Of a DNA stretch of 64,000 bases, positions 9,040-19,545 are shown one piece after another; positions within the stretch are counted from its first letter, which is position 1; each line of letters opens with the position of its first letter. The notes beneath the pieces were generated by a model. The model was given only the letters and a program-made list of their open reading frames with translations. It ran no database searches and had not been told where the DNA came from. The position numbers and the translations under genes were made by a program. Source of the stretch: Porphyromonas gingivalis ATCC 33277 (GTDB taxonomy: Bacteria; Bacteroidota; Bacteroidia; Bacteroidales; Porphyromonadaceae). Location of the stretch: the NCBI RefSeq assembly GCF_000010505.1, contig NC_010729.1:482501-546500 (forward strand), in the 5' to 3' direction.

Positions 9040-9564
9040 ATGGAGAAGCAATCCGACAGCTACTATATCAGTGCCGTGCAGGCGGGCGATACAGAAAGTT
9101 TCGCCCCTTTGGTGGAGCGATACAGCGACATGCTGTATGCTCTCCTCTGTCGGCTGCTACAGGACGAAGAGGATGCGGCCGATCTGCTGCAAGACACCTT
9201 TGTAAAGGCTTTCAGGCATATCGGTCGATTCGACGGTCGGAGTTCGTTCTCCACATGGATCTACCGAATCGCCTATAATGAGGCGATAGACCATCTTCGT
9301 CGCCGCAAGGCCTATGTAACCGATCGGGTGGAGGAGCTACCCGATGTGCCGGACGAAGATCTCGAACCGTCCGGAGAGGATCCGGAGCTGCTGCAGCAAG
9401 CATTGGATTCGCTGCCGGCCGCCGACAAAGCCTTGCTGCTCATGTTCTATTCGGATGACTTGTCGGTTCGGGATATAGCGGAAGTGACCGGTATGTCGGA
9501 GTCCAACGTGAAGGTCAAGCTCCACCGACTTCGCACCAAACTCTATAAAATGATGAGAAAATGA
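9040..9564 (+). CDS. RNA polymerase sigma factor, ECF subfamily
   Basis: Sigma-70 family factor of 174 residues. Region 2 includes VERYSDMLYALLCRLLQDEEDAADLLQDTF (split here only by wording) and the -10 contact segment FDGRSSFSTWIYRIAYNEAI; region 4 ends with a helix-turn-helix (DLSVRDIAEVTGMSESNVKVKLHRLR). I chose ATG at 9040; a GTG at 9022 would add six residues. The stop overlaps the next gene (ATGA), indicating coupling with a probable membrane partner. By position next to the mutAB genes it corresponds to the ECF factor I recall as PG1660 in strain W83. Confidence 0.9.
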   Translation: MEKQSDSYYISAVQAGDTESFAPLVERYSDMLYALLCRLLQDEEDAADLLQDTFVKAFRHIGRFDGRSSFSTWIYRIAYNEAIDHLRRRKAYVTDRVEELPDVPDEDLEPSGEDPELLQQALDSLPAADKALLLMFYSDDLSVRDIAEVTGMSESNVKVKLHRLRTKLYKMMRK

Positions 9565-9953
9565 AACAGAATATAGAAGACAAAAAGCTCAAAGAGCTGT
9601 TCCGACAGTTACCCAAACAGCCGGCCGGACTCAAACAACGCTTCGACGTGATGCGTGCCGTAAGAGAGGAAGCTGCTCGGCGCGAACGGCGTGCCCATCG
9701 TCTGTTCGGCATCGCCATGGTGGGAGTATGTGTCCTTGCGGTGGTTGTCTTCGTAGTATTAGACTCCAAGGGATTGTTTAGCGGTCTCGATTTCGATAGC
9801 TTGGTTCAAGACCGATCTTTCCGCAATCCCTTCGTCGGTTTGGGCAGCGATATAGCCGGAGCACCTCTGATCTTCCTGTCCGTGGTCATCCTCTTCGGGC
9901 TGTTCCTCTACGAACTATATCGCAACACGAAGCATCGCGACACCAAGTCATAG
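9561..9953 (+). CDS. Membrane protein coupled to ECF sigma factor, possible anti-sigma
   Basis: A 130-residue protein whose start overlaps the sigma stop by 4 bp. It has a charged cytoplasmic N-terminus (residues 1-48, with KKLKELFRQLPKQPAGLKQRF), a TM helix (~50-68), a short extracytoplasmic loop, a second TM helix (~108-122) and a basic tail. This arrangement suits a membrane anchor that holds the sigma factor, but no zinc-binding anti-sigma motif (HxxxCxxC) is present. The anti-sigma role is inferred from position only. Confidence 0.75.
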   Translation: MKQNIEDKKLKELFRQLPKQPAGLKQRFDVMRAVREEAARRERRAHRLFGIAMVGVCVLAVVVFVVLDSKGLFSGLDFDSLVQDRSFRNPFVGLGSDIAGAPLIFLSVVILFGLFLYELYRNTKHRDTKS

Positions 9954-9982
9954 ACCGTTCCGACAACCTACGCATCCCGTCG

Positions 9983-10024
9983 AAAAAAAGGAGGGAAATA
10001 CATCAAAAATCCGATTTCCCCCTT
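9983..10024 (-). terminator. Hairpin with minus-strand T run
   Basis: GGGAAAT (9993-9999) pairs with ATTTCCC (10014-10020) with partial extension; on the minus strand a run of seven Ts follows. It would end minus-strand transcription from the IS relic and may also serve the sigma operon arriving from the left. Confidence 0.5.
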
Positions 10025-10276
10025 CTGACAAACGCTCGACTACTTGGCCTCGGAGTTTTTTCTGATCTCGATACCATAGGTTTCTTCTGCCAATTCAATC
10101 ATGAGTTTGTAGGCTTCGTGCCCTAAGCTCTCGCATTTGAACTTGGTTTTTAGGAGACGAACTTCTTGCGGAGTTGCTCCAACTCTTCTTTTTCACCGGG
10201 CGTTAAATCGCTGTTGGGATTAGGGGATGCTTCCATCGTTTGTTCCGGAAGAATTTTGTATTCCAAACCAAATTTA

Positions 10277-11367
10277 ACGTCAGTTCGATCTAAGCGGAAA
10301 TAGGAAAGTTAGGGTTTCTGATGATTTCAATATTGAGTTCAGGCTTTTTAGGCAGGATGTTGTAAGCGATGATACTGGAGATCAGGTTGGTGACAAAATT
10401 GTTGACACTGCGATGTCTCGTGTGCTCTATCGGGCAGAGATTTTTGAACATATCATTGACCGTTTCGATCAGGGCTCTCTTTCTCAATAAAACTTTGTCA
10501 TATAGATGCATCAGGGAGTTCTTCATGTTCTTTTTGATTTTGGTTATCATGTGGATGTCATCGACAAAGAGCCGGTCAAAAAGGTTTTGGGAAATGTAGC
10601 CTCTATCGGCAATGAGTTTGCCAAAAAGATTCTTGGTGAATGTTCCGTCTTTCAGAGGTTCTCTGTCATCACAATTGCCCGGTGTGATTTGATAGTTGAT
10701 GATTTCACCCCTGTCGTTGATAACAATATGTAGCTTGAATCCATAAAACCAACCCATGGTGCTTTTGCCTTTTTGAGCCCATCCCCTCATTGTCCTATGC
10801 CCATGAGCTCGTTTGATATGACAAGCCTTCAGTGGGGTGGAATCGATGAAAGAGATGCCTGTACATTGACCCAAACAACACATATTGAGAAATGCTATCA
10901 GCTTGAAACCTACCCTGCTTTGCAGCTCCACAAAGCGATTATAAGAGACAAGATGTGGGAACTCGGATCGACAAGAATGGGTGATGTATTGAAGATAAAA
11001 AGCTTTCAAATCTCGGTATCTTGACAGATGAAAAAGGATCAGGATGGTCATGACCTCACTGTCCGACATCTTAAACTTTCTATTCCTGCGTTTTTTGTCT
11101 GCCTCTTCGAGGGTCTTTTTCTTGATTGCTTCATCAAAAAGCTTGGAGAAATCATCTATGATGCAAAAAACATCAACTATATTTGTCTTCATAAAGTAGC
11201 GTTTTGTTTGTTCGTATCTTATTGATTGTCAACAGCTAAGATACAAATAATTCGCTACTTTTTCAAGCATAATGCCCACGTTCTTTGGGCGTTTAACCCT
11301 AATCAGAAAACAAATCCATTGGCTTTTTCTTACGTCGAACTGACGTTTTCTTACGTCGAACTGACGT
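10277..11367 (-). mobile_element. IS195/ISPg3-type insertion sequence, copy 2, with duplicated right end
   Basis: The left end ACGTCAGTTCG is at 10277. The right end occurs twice in tandem, finishing at 11346 and again at 11367, a 21 bp duplication that makes this copy 1091 bp instead of 1070. The target duplication AAATTTA flanks the outer end (10270-10276 and 11368-11374), so the duplicated terminus moved with, or arose within, the element. It is inserted in an IS3-family OrfA relic. Confidence 0.9.
10290..11192 (-). CDS. IS982-family transposase, copy 2
   Basis: Intact 300-residue transposase, same protein as at 469-1371 and 18614-19516 apart from single substitutions (Ala in KTLEEADKK, Ser in NLISSIIAYN). 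All catalytic motifs (SFIDSTPLK, LIADRGY, ALIETVND) are kept. The near identity of the copies indicates recent transposition. Confidence 0.9.
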   Translation of the reverse strand: MKTNIVDVFCIIDDFSKLFDEAIKKKTLEEADKKRRNRKFKMSDSEVMTILILFHLSRYRDLKAFYLQYITHSCRSEFPHLVSYNRFVELQSRVGFKLIAFLNMCCLGQCTGISFIDSTPLKACHIKRAHGHRTMRGWAQKGKSTMGWFYGFKLHIVINDRGEIINYQITPGNCDDREPLKDGTFTKNLFGKLIADRGYISQNLFDRLFVDDIHMITKIKKNMKNSLMHLYDKVLLRKRALIETVNDMFKNLCPIEHTRHRSVNNFVTNLISSIIAYNILPKKPELNIEIIRNPNFPISA

Positions 11368-11553
11368 AAATTTACGAAGCCAATCCTTAATAAGTCCTTG
11401 GGCGATGTTGTACTTCTTCTCGATGGCATACTTGCTCCGGGTGCTGCCGAGATATTCTTTCACAATGTGAAGACGCTCGGAATCGGTCAAATGTTTCGAC
11501 ATAATTAACAGTCTTTAGACCTCTCTGCGTGTTAGCTTTTTTCAGTACACGTC

Positions 11554-11829
11554 ACTATGGTCTCGCATGAGAGGATACTATGGTCTCATACGAGAAGATA
11601 CTATGGTCTCACATGAGAGGATACTATGGTCTCACATGAGAGGATACTATGGTCTCATACGAGAGGATACTATGGTCTCATACGAGAGGATACTATGGTC
11701 TCATACGAGAAGATACTATGGTCTCCTATGAGAGGATACTATGGTCTCATACGAGAGGATACTATGGTCTCATACGAGAGGATACTATGGTCTCATATGA
11801 GAGGATACTATGGTCTCATATGAGAGGAT
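11554..11829. repeat. 23 bp minisatellite, 12 units (BrickBuilt-like)
   Basis: Twelve head-to-tail units of exactly 23 bp begin at 11554 (consensus ACTATGGTCTC, then ATACGAGAGGAT with CATGA/TATGA variants). A degenerate thirteenth starts at 11830. Some units contain the 12 bp palindrome TCTCATATGAGA. Because 23 is not a multiple of 3, long ORFs with a 23-residue repeat appear; I regard these as artefacts. The array sits between the presumed IS3 left end (11549) and the mutB terminator. The 23 bp period matches the P. gingivalis element known as BrickBuilt, from recall. Confidence 0.9.
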
Positions 11830-11838
11830 ACTCGAACA

Positions 11839-11886
11839 TAAAAAAGCCACTCATACGACTCCCTTTCGAGGAATCATATGAGCGGC
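11839..11886 (-). terminator. Terminator of mutAB operon
   Basis: On the minus strand GCCGCTCATATGA pairs with a near-complementary arm ending GTATGAGTGGC, with CCTC/GGGAG at the tip and a GAAA-like loop, followed by TTTTTT. It lies ~40 bp after the mutB stop. Its CTCATATGAG arm resembles the neighbouring minisatellite unit. Confidence 0.8.
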
Positions 11887-11927
11887 CATACAGAGAATGC
11901 TGAAATACTCCTTATCGAGAGTAGAGA

Positions 11928-14075
<2,148 letters not shown>

Positions 14076-14103
14076 CTTTGATTCTTTGCTTTAGGGATGG
14101 ATA

Positions 14104-15960
14104 CTACCGAATACCGAATTTGTCGTTGAAGGCACGAAGCGTTTCGAGGACATTGGACTTCACATGCACATAGTTCCGGATGCCTTTAGCCTCAAGATCC
14201 GCCATACAAGCCGGTGCACCGGCCACTACGAACTCGGCACGGCCGGCAAGATAGTCGAATGCAGCCGGAGCATACTCGGCATATTCATCGTCACTGGAGC
14301 AGAGCACTACGATATCGGCTTTTGCTGCCAATGCCGCATCCACACCTTCCTCCACGGACTTAAAGCCCAAATTGTCGATCAGCTTGTAGCCGGCACAGCC
14401 GAAGAAGTTGCTTGAGAACTGAGAGCGTGCCAGACGCATGGCCAGATTGCCGATAGTGAGCATGAAGACGACGGGCGTTTTGCCGCTCTTTTCCGTTGCG
14501 AGACGGAGAGCTTCGAATTCGGATGCCCCTCGACTGAAGTTCAGGGGTTCGATGGATTTGACACAGTTGCAGTCATGCTCTCCCTGAGCAAGAGTGATCT
14601 TGTCGCCGGCAACTTCCGTGAAATTGGGGAACTGGTTGGTCCCGAGGAAGATCTCGCGGCGAGTCGCCACCGACTGGTGGCGTTTGATATTGCTTGCATT
14701 GACAGCCTTCTGAATGCTTGCTGTCTCAGCAGCCTGAGTGAAACCGCCCGCATCCTCTACGGAGAGGAACAGCTTCCACGCTTCCTCTCCGATGGAGTTG
14801 GTCAGCGTCTCGATATAATAAGATCCGGCCGAAGGGTCGATAACCTTGTCGAAGTGGCACTCCTCTTTGAGCAAAAGCTGCTGGTTGCGAGCGATACGCT
14901 CCGAGAAGTCATCGCTCTGCTGATAGGTGACATCGAAAGGCAATACGGTTATGGAGTCCACTCCGGCTATCGCTGCGGACATGGTTTCGGTCTGTGTGCG
15001 CAGGAGGTTTACGTGTGCATCGAAAACGGTCTTGTTCCACATGGACGTCGTAGCATGCTGGTGGATCTTGGCCGTTTCGTTCTTGTACTGATCGCCATAC
15101 GAGCCGACGATCTGAGCCCACAGCCAGCGAGCGGCACGGAACTTGGCTATCTCCATGAAGTAGTTGGATCCTATACCGAAGTTGAACTTGATACGTGAAG
15201 CGATTTCCTCCGGCTTGTAGCCGGCATCGGTCAGCTTGTCCAACAGCTCTGCGCCCCAAGCCAAAGCATATCCCAGCTCTTGGGTAATGAATGCGCCGGC
15301 ATCGGACAGATTCACGGCATTTACATTGAGCACCCGGAAAGCAGGCAGTTCGCGTGCAGCATCCATGACGGGGAGTGTCATCTTCACCCAATCGGGATTG
15401 GATACGCCGCGGACGAGCTGCTTTTTGAACGGGTCGTAGCTGACCGAACCATGACATTTATTCGGATCGGCACCAACCTTTTTGACATATGCAGAGAATG
15501 CTGACAGCAGGTCTGCGGCACGTGTGATACAACAGTTGAAATTCAATTCCACGGCTGTCAGCTCTATGTCTTTCAGCAAAGCAGCCAATGTATCTACATT
15601 GATATGAACCTTTTTCAGGTAGAAACCCAACGAGTCCACACCCTTGTTGAGCAGGTCAAGGGCTTTCTCATTGGCTTCTGCCACATTGTCCCCGACAACG
15701 ATGTCTTGGCGTACGAGCCATTCGTTGTGCATTCGGGTGGATCGCACATAAGGGTACTCGTCAGGAAGAGAAGTCGTTGTCTTCAGATCCTCGATGTCCT
15801 CTCTGCGATAAAACGGATTGACATTAAAGCCCTCGTTCGTCCGCCAGACAAGCTTCTTCTCAAAGGGAACCCCCTTGAGATCGGCCGTTATCTTATCGAT
15901 CCAGGCTTCTCTCGAAACCGGAGGGAATTCGGAAAAGAGCTTTTCTTTTTCTTTTGCCAT
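14104..15960 (-). CDS. mutA: Methylmalonyl-CoA mutase small subunit
   Basis: Non-catalytic partner of MutB (618 residues). It shares the barrel and flavodoxin-like folds, but the C-terminal region lacks the DxHxxG cobalamin motif; the equivalent area reads NLAMRLARSQFSSNFFGCAG. This loss is the hallmark of MutA. It is the first gene of the mutA-mutB unit. The start is supported by the absence of upstream in-frame ATG and by the conserved KEKLFSEFPPVSREAW beginning. The pair supports succinate to propionate conversion. Confidence 0.96.
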   Translation of the reverse strand: MAKEKEKLFSEFPPVSREAWIDKITADLKGVPFEKKLVWRTNEGFNVNPFYRREDIEDLKTTTSLPDEYPYVRSTRMHNEWLVRQDIVVGDNVAEANEKALDLLNKGVDSLGFYLKKVHINVDTLAALLKDIELTAVELNFNCCITRAADLLSAFSAYVKKVGADPNKCHGSVSYDPFKKQLVRGVSNPDWVKMTLPVMDAARELPAFRVLNVNAVNLSDAGAFITQELGYALAWGAELLDKLTDAGYKPEEIASRIKFNFGIGSNYFMEIAKFRAARWLWAQIVGSYGDQYKNETAKIHQHATTSMWNKTVFDAHVNLLRTQTETMSAAIAGVDSITVLPFDVTYQQSDDFSERIARNQQLLLKEECHFDKVIDPSAGSYYIETLTNSIGEEAWKLFLSVEDAGGFTQAAETASIQKAVNASNIKRHQSVATRREIFLGTNQFPNFTEVAGDKITLAQGEHDCNCVKSIEPLNFSRGASEFEALRLATEKSGKTPVVFMLTIGNLAMRLARSQFSSNFFGCAGYKLIDNLGFKSVEEGVDAALAAKADIVVLCSSDDEYAEYAPAAFDYLAGRAEFVVAGAPACMADLEAKGIRNYVHVKSNVLETLRAFNDKFGIR

Positions 15961-16127
15961 AATTTTAACTTAGAGTGAGTATTGTGATACTTTATTTTTC
16001 CGACTGTACAATTTTATTTGCAACTAACAAAGTAAGCTATTTTACACTTACGAAGTATCTTTTACGCGCGAGAATCAGCACACTGAGATTTTGATGATCA
16101 AATAATACATTTGAGTAAAAAGGGCAT

Positions 16128-16135
16128 TACTTTTG
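16128..16135 (+). promoter_or_regulatory. Candidate promoter for the T9SS substrate gene
   Basis: TACTTTTG followed by C matches the Bacteroidetes -7 box. A TTTG lies 14 bp upstream (16110-16113), shorter than ideal. It would give a leader of ~65 nt before the ATG at 16207 and argues against an upstream start at 16111. Confidence 0.45.
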
Positions 16136-16206
16136 CTGAATCGGAAACGTTTTTTCACGAGAGTCTAATCACAAGACCAAACTGCAATAACCATAATACA
16201 AGCGTT

Positions 16207-17733
16207 ATGAAAAAAAGACTTCTATCCTTATGCATGGCCTTGGCCATGTTACCGATCGCAATGTGTGCACAAGGCACTACACAATCCTCACACCACAAGC
16301 TCGGGAGCAATATTGACTACCCGATCAATCGCCTCTCTCCCGATGGTCGCTATATGGGTGGATGGAAAAACGGCGTATCCTATGTCTATGATACCCAGAT
16401 GAATCAGACGTTGACGACTCTCGGAGGAGACAACCTAACCGTGTACCTTAAGAGCATCAATAACGACGGCAGTATATGGGCTTCACGGATAGACAATGAG
16501 GGCATTAAATACGGCCTCTACAAGGATGGCAAGTGGACGGATCTGCCCAAACCGGAAGGATTCTCGGGAGGATGGCTCCGTCATGTGACTCCCGACCAGA
16601 AATATACGGTCAATTCATACACGAACTCGCTGCCTGATATGACCCTGATCTCGGATGCTTTCCTGTACGAACGCAAGGAGGACGGCACATACCGGTACAG
16701 AAAGTTGATCAAGCCGAAAAACGACTGCTGGACCGAATCCGAAGTCTTCCACGTGGATCCGATGCAGATAAGCAACGACGGCAGAATCGTATTGGGACAT
16801 ATGGTAGATGGGCTCAGCAAATACATTTTCCCCATCATCTGGGAGAGAAATGCTGCCGGTGAATACGAATATCGGATCAAAGGCGAGTCATTTTGCTTCA
16901 ACCTCGACCAACCAAGCCCGGGCAATCCTCCCATAGAGGAAGAAATGGTAACGGCCGAGCCGGGAACCCCTGAGTACGAAGAGCAGCTGGCGCAGTACTA
17001 CGCTGCCGTGGAGCAATGGAATGCTTTGGCCGCTGCATTCTGGACGGGGAAAGCCCTCCATGGGTATCCATTCATGGACAATCAGGGTACGACCATCGGC
17101 ACGGCTCTTTTCACGGGAGAACAGGACAAAGGAAGCCAGCCGTTGCTCCTCTCCATTGCAGATGATTCGTATGCGCTGATTGAATATTACAAGACCGAGC
17201 CTTTTATGGTCACGAGCAGTGGCACGGCTTTTCTACTGAACCGGTTTATGGATGGCATCCACCACAATGTGATGTACACGCTCGGCTCCAATGAAGTCAT
17301 TCCGTTTGACAAATGGTTAAAAGCGGAATATGACCTGACGCTCGAAAATGAATACCTCCATGGTTTCAAAGTATTCGTAGGCGAGCCTGCCATGAGCGAC
17401 GATGGCAAAACCCTTGCTTTCACGCTCAAGTTCCCCAATGGGACGTACAAGAACCACTACTATCGTCTGAATAAGAGCCTCAACCTCCCGACATCAATGG
17501 ACAAACTGCTTTCGACCAATCCATTCCGTGTTTATTCCAGTGGTAAAACGTTGTACACAGGCAACAGCACTCCCTGCGACATTCGCATCGTAAATACGAA
17601 CGGACAAGGAGTTGCCAAAGCAGAAAACGTAGTAAGCTCATTGGATCTTAAGCATCTGTCTGCAGGTATCTATGTAGCAGCTATCACTCGCGACAAGAAG
17701 ACGGAGTTCTTCAAGATAGTACTCGCGGACTAA
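16207..17733 (+). CDS. Secreted protein with type IX secretion C-terminal domain
   Basis: Secreted or surface protein of 508 residues from ATG 16207, chosen because it begins directly with a signal peptide (MKKRLLSLCMALAMLPIAMC then AQG); an upstream ATG at 16111 precedes the promoter box. The middle is rich in beta-strand repeats like a beta-propeller (LSPDGRYMGGW, ISNDGRIVLGH, MSDDGKTLAFT). The last ~75 residues are a T9SS sorting domain: a GNSTPCDIRIVNTNGQGV-type strand, then LKHLSAGIYVAAI and a final EFFKIVLAD. It should be exported by the Por system and attached to the surface. No enzymatic motif was recognised. Confidence 0.85.
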   Translation: MKKRLLSLCMALAMLPIAMCAQGTTQSSHHKLGSNIDYPINRLSPDGRYMGGWKNGVSYVYDTQMNQTLTTLGGDNLTVYLKSINNDGSIWASRIDNEGIKYGLYKDGKWTDLPKPEGFSGGWLRHVTPDQKYTVNSYTNSLPDMTLISDAFLYERKEDGTYRYRKLIKPKNDCWTESEVFHVDPMQISNDGRIVLGHMVDGLSKYIFPIIWERNAAGEYEYRIKGESFCFNLDQPSPGNPPIEEEMVTAEPGTPEYEEQLAQYYAAVEQWNALAAAFWTGKALHGYPFMDNQGTTIGTALFTGEQDKGSQPLLLSIADDSYALIEYYKTEPFMVTSSGTAFLLNRFMDGIHHNVMYTLGSNEVIPFDKWLKAEYDLTLENEYLHGFKVFVGEPAMSDDGKTLAFTLKFPNGTYKNHYYRLNKSLNLPTSMDKLLSTNPFRVYSSGKTLYTGNSTPCDIRIVNTNGQGVAKAENVVSSLDLKHLSAGIYVAAITRDKKTEFFKIVLAD

Positions 17734-17750
17734 GGCAATCGACCCAATAC

Positions 17751-17790
17751 AGCCGAGAAAAGTCTGCTCCCCGGCAGACTCTTCTCGGCT
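17751..17790 (+). terminator. Strong intrinsic terminator
   Basis: AGCCGAGAAAAGTCTGC (17751-17767) pairs with GCAGACTCTTCTCGGCT (17774-17790), 18 bp past the stop of the T9SS substrate gene. No strong T run follows. Confidence 0.7.
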
Positions 17791-18285
17791 AACAAAACCA
17801 ATCACTCGTGTCCGATAAAGCAGCAAATAGCAATTTACAAACCGTTATATCTTACGCAGATCAGCGGGAAAGGCTTACGTCGGACACTATTTTCACAACT
17901 TATACACTCGACGCCCCCTATTACACTCGAAAAAAATATCGAAAAGAGTTCGATCGTCTGAATATATTTTCTACCTTTGGTGCTCTCTCAATCAGATTTA
18001 TCGGGAACCATGTATCGGGACATAGAAGCAAAGAAAACCACCTTCGCGGACGACTGCATACCAAGTCGTTCTTTGCGCTTTTTCCGTTTGAAATCCCCTC
18101 AAATCCTTACTACTGACGATAACCCCGTAGCGGCTGTCGAAATGCCGAATAAAGGCATTTTACCCCCCCCCCCCCATTTTACATTTATAAACGGCTGACA
18201 AGCAGCCTGTTACAACCTTTGCAAGGCCTCCATCGGGAAGTCTCGCAGGATACCTCATACCCTTTCCCCTTTCTTTCGGGATCCA
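17791..18285. other. Intergenic region with weak promoter and poly-C tract
   Basis: No gene is supported. GTGTCCGA (17808-17815) and TCGGACAC (about 17880-17887) are inverted repeats. A promoter-like TACCTTTG is at 17972-17979, followed by a weak GTG-start ORF (17977-18198) that runs through the poly-C tract. A small hairpin (AAATGCC/GGCATTT) precedes the tract. The region then runs into the 23 bp minisatellite. Confidence 0.4.
18163..18175. repeat. Homopolymer tract of 13 C
   Basis: Thirteen consecutive C bases lie directly after the AAATGCC/GGCATTT hairpin. Tracts of this length are prone to slippage and may differ in length between isolates or within a culture. Confidence 0.9.
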
Positions 18286-18423
18286 CACCCCTAAGGGATC
18301 TCCACCAAGACCCCCGAGGGATCCCTCCTGAGACCCCTAAGGGGTCCCACCCGACACTCCTTAGGGATCCCATAGGAGACTCCTCGGGGGTCTCAATAGG
18401 GATCCCTTGGGGGTCTTCTTGGA
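18286..18423. repeat. Degenerate 23 bp minisatellite, 6 units
   Basis: Six units of exactly 23 bp (starts 18286, 18309, 18332, 18355, 18378, 18401) share the pattern GACYCCYNRGGGRTC plus a variable 8 bp tail. Several cores are palindromes, for example GACCCCTAAGGGGTC. The period is the same as in the 11554 array but the sequence differs. The array ends 36 bp before IS copy 3. Confidence 0.8.
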
Positions 18424-18459
18424 CTGACAACATTTCATTATCATATTAACCCTTTAACA

Positions 18460-19529
18460 ACGTCAGTTCGACGTAAGAAAAAGCCAATGGATTTGTTTTC
18501 TGATTAGGGTTAAACGCCCAAAGAACGTGGGCATTATGCTTGAAAAAGTAGCGAATTATTTGTATCTTAGCTGTTGACAATCAATAAGATACGAACAAAC
18601 AAAACGCTACTTTATGAAGACAAATATAGTTGATGTTTTTTGCATCATAGATGATTTCTCCAAGCTTTTTGATGAAGCAATCAAGAAAAAGACCCTCGAA
18701 GAGGCAGACAAAAAACGCAGGAATAGAAAGTTTAAGATGTCGGACAGTGAGGTCATGACCATCCTGATCCTTTTTCATCTGTCAAGATACCGAGATTTGA
18801 AAGCTTTTTATCTTCAATACATCACCCATTCTTGTCGATCCGAGTTCCCACATCTTGTCTCTTATAATCGCTTTGTGGAGCTGCAAAGCAGGGTAGGTTT
18901 CAAGCTGATAGCATTTCTCAATATGTGTTGTTTGGGTCAATGTACAGGCATCTCTTTCATCGATTCCACCCCACTGAAGGCTTGTCATATCAAACGAGCT
19001 CATGGGCATAGGACAATGAGGGGATGGGCTCAAAAAGGCAAAAGCACCATGGGTTGGTTTTATGGATTCAAACTACATATTGTTATCAACGACAGGGGTG
19101 AAATCATCAACTATCAAATCACACCGGGCAATTGTGATGACAGAGAACCTCTGAAAGACGGAACATTCACCAAGAATCTTTTTGGCAAACTCATTGCCGA
19201 TAGAGGCTACATTTCCCAAAACCTTTTTGACCGGCTCTTTGTCGATGACATCCACATGATAACCAAAATCAAAAAGAACATGAAGAACTCCCTGATGCAT
19301 CTATATGACAAAGTTTTATTGAGAAAGAGAGCCTTGATCGAAACGGTCAATGATATGCTCAAAAATGTCTGTCAGATAGAGCACACGAGACATCGCAGTG
19401 TCAACAATTTTGTCACCAACCTGATCTCCGGTATCATCGCTTACAACATCCTGCCTAAAAAGCCTGAACTCAATATTGAAATCATCAGAAACCCTAACTT
19501 TCCTATTTCCGCTTAGATCGAACTGACGT
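18460..19529 (+). mobile_element. IS195/ISPg3-type insertion sequence, copy 3
   Basis: 1070 bp element with perfect 11 bp inverted repeats (18460-18470, 19519-19529) and a 7 bp target duplication TTTAACA (18453-18459 and 19530-19536). Its orientation is opposite to the other two copies. The right end lies only 16 bp before the ATG of the HU-like gene, so that gene has lost its native upstream region. Confidence 0.93.
18614..19516 (+). CDS. IS982-family transposase, copy 3
   Basis: Intact 300-residue DDE transposase, nearly identical to the other two copies. It differs at NDMLKNVCQIEHTRH, where the others have NDMFKNLCPIEHTRH; the catalytic Glu in ALIETVND is kept. Reads towards the HU-like gene, so transcription could run into it. 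Confidence 0.9.
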   Translation: MKTNIVDVFCIIDDFSKLFDEAIKKKTLEEADKKRRNRKFKMSDSEVMTILILFHLSRYRDLKAFYLQYITHSCRSEFPHLVSYNRFVELQSRVGFKLIAFLNMCCLGQCTGISFIDSTPLKACHIKRAHGHRTMRGWAQKGKSTMGWFYGFKLHIVINDRGEIINYQITPGNCDDREPLKDGTFTKNLFGKLIADRGYISQNLFDRLFVDDIHMITKIKKNMKNSLMHLYDKVLLRKRALIETVNDMLKNVCQIEHTRHRSVNNFVTNLISGIIAYNILPKKPELNIEIIRNPNFPISA

Positions 19530-19545
19530 TTTAACAATTATTCTT

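Larger units (their letters stand above)
10040..11502 (-). pseudogene. IS3-family OrfA relic split by an IS195-type copy
   Basis: The N-terminal half (11502 to 11368, MSKHLTDSERLHIVKEYLG... with a helix-turn-helix through KDWLRKF) continues after the inserted IS at 10276 as KFGLEYKILPEQT. If the IS and one target copy are removed, the reading frame joins exactly. A second break, a frameshift near 10160, separates this from the typical OrfA C-terminus (LAEETYGIEIRKNSEAK, stop at 10040). No OrfB follows. The presumed IS3 left end (TGTACTGAAAAAAGC, minus strand) is at 11549. It is a dead partial element, ISPg5-like by recall. Confidence 0.75.

Noticed and set aside
11626-11903. ORFs with a repeated 23-residue motif (VSYERILWSH...)
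   Set aside because: A 23 bp tandem repeat without stops is open in several frames; there is no signal, start context or domain, so these are artefacts.
16111-16206. Upstream start for the T9SS substrate gene
   Set aside because: The extra 32 codons include the -7 promoter box and place the signal peptide internally.
17808-18116. 102-residue ORF after the T9SS substrate gene
   Set aside because: No domain or signal, unusual composition, and it overlaps promoter-like and inverted-repeat sequence.
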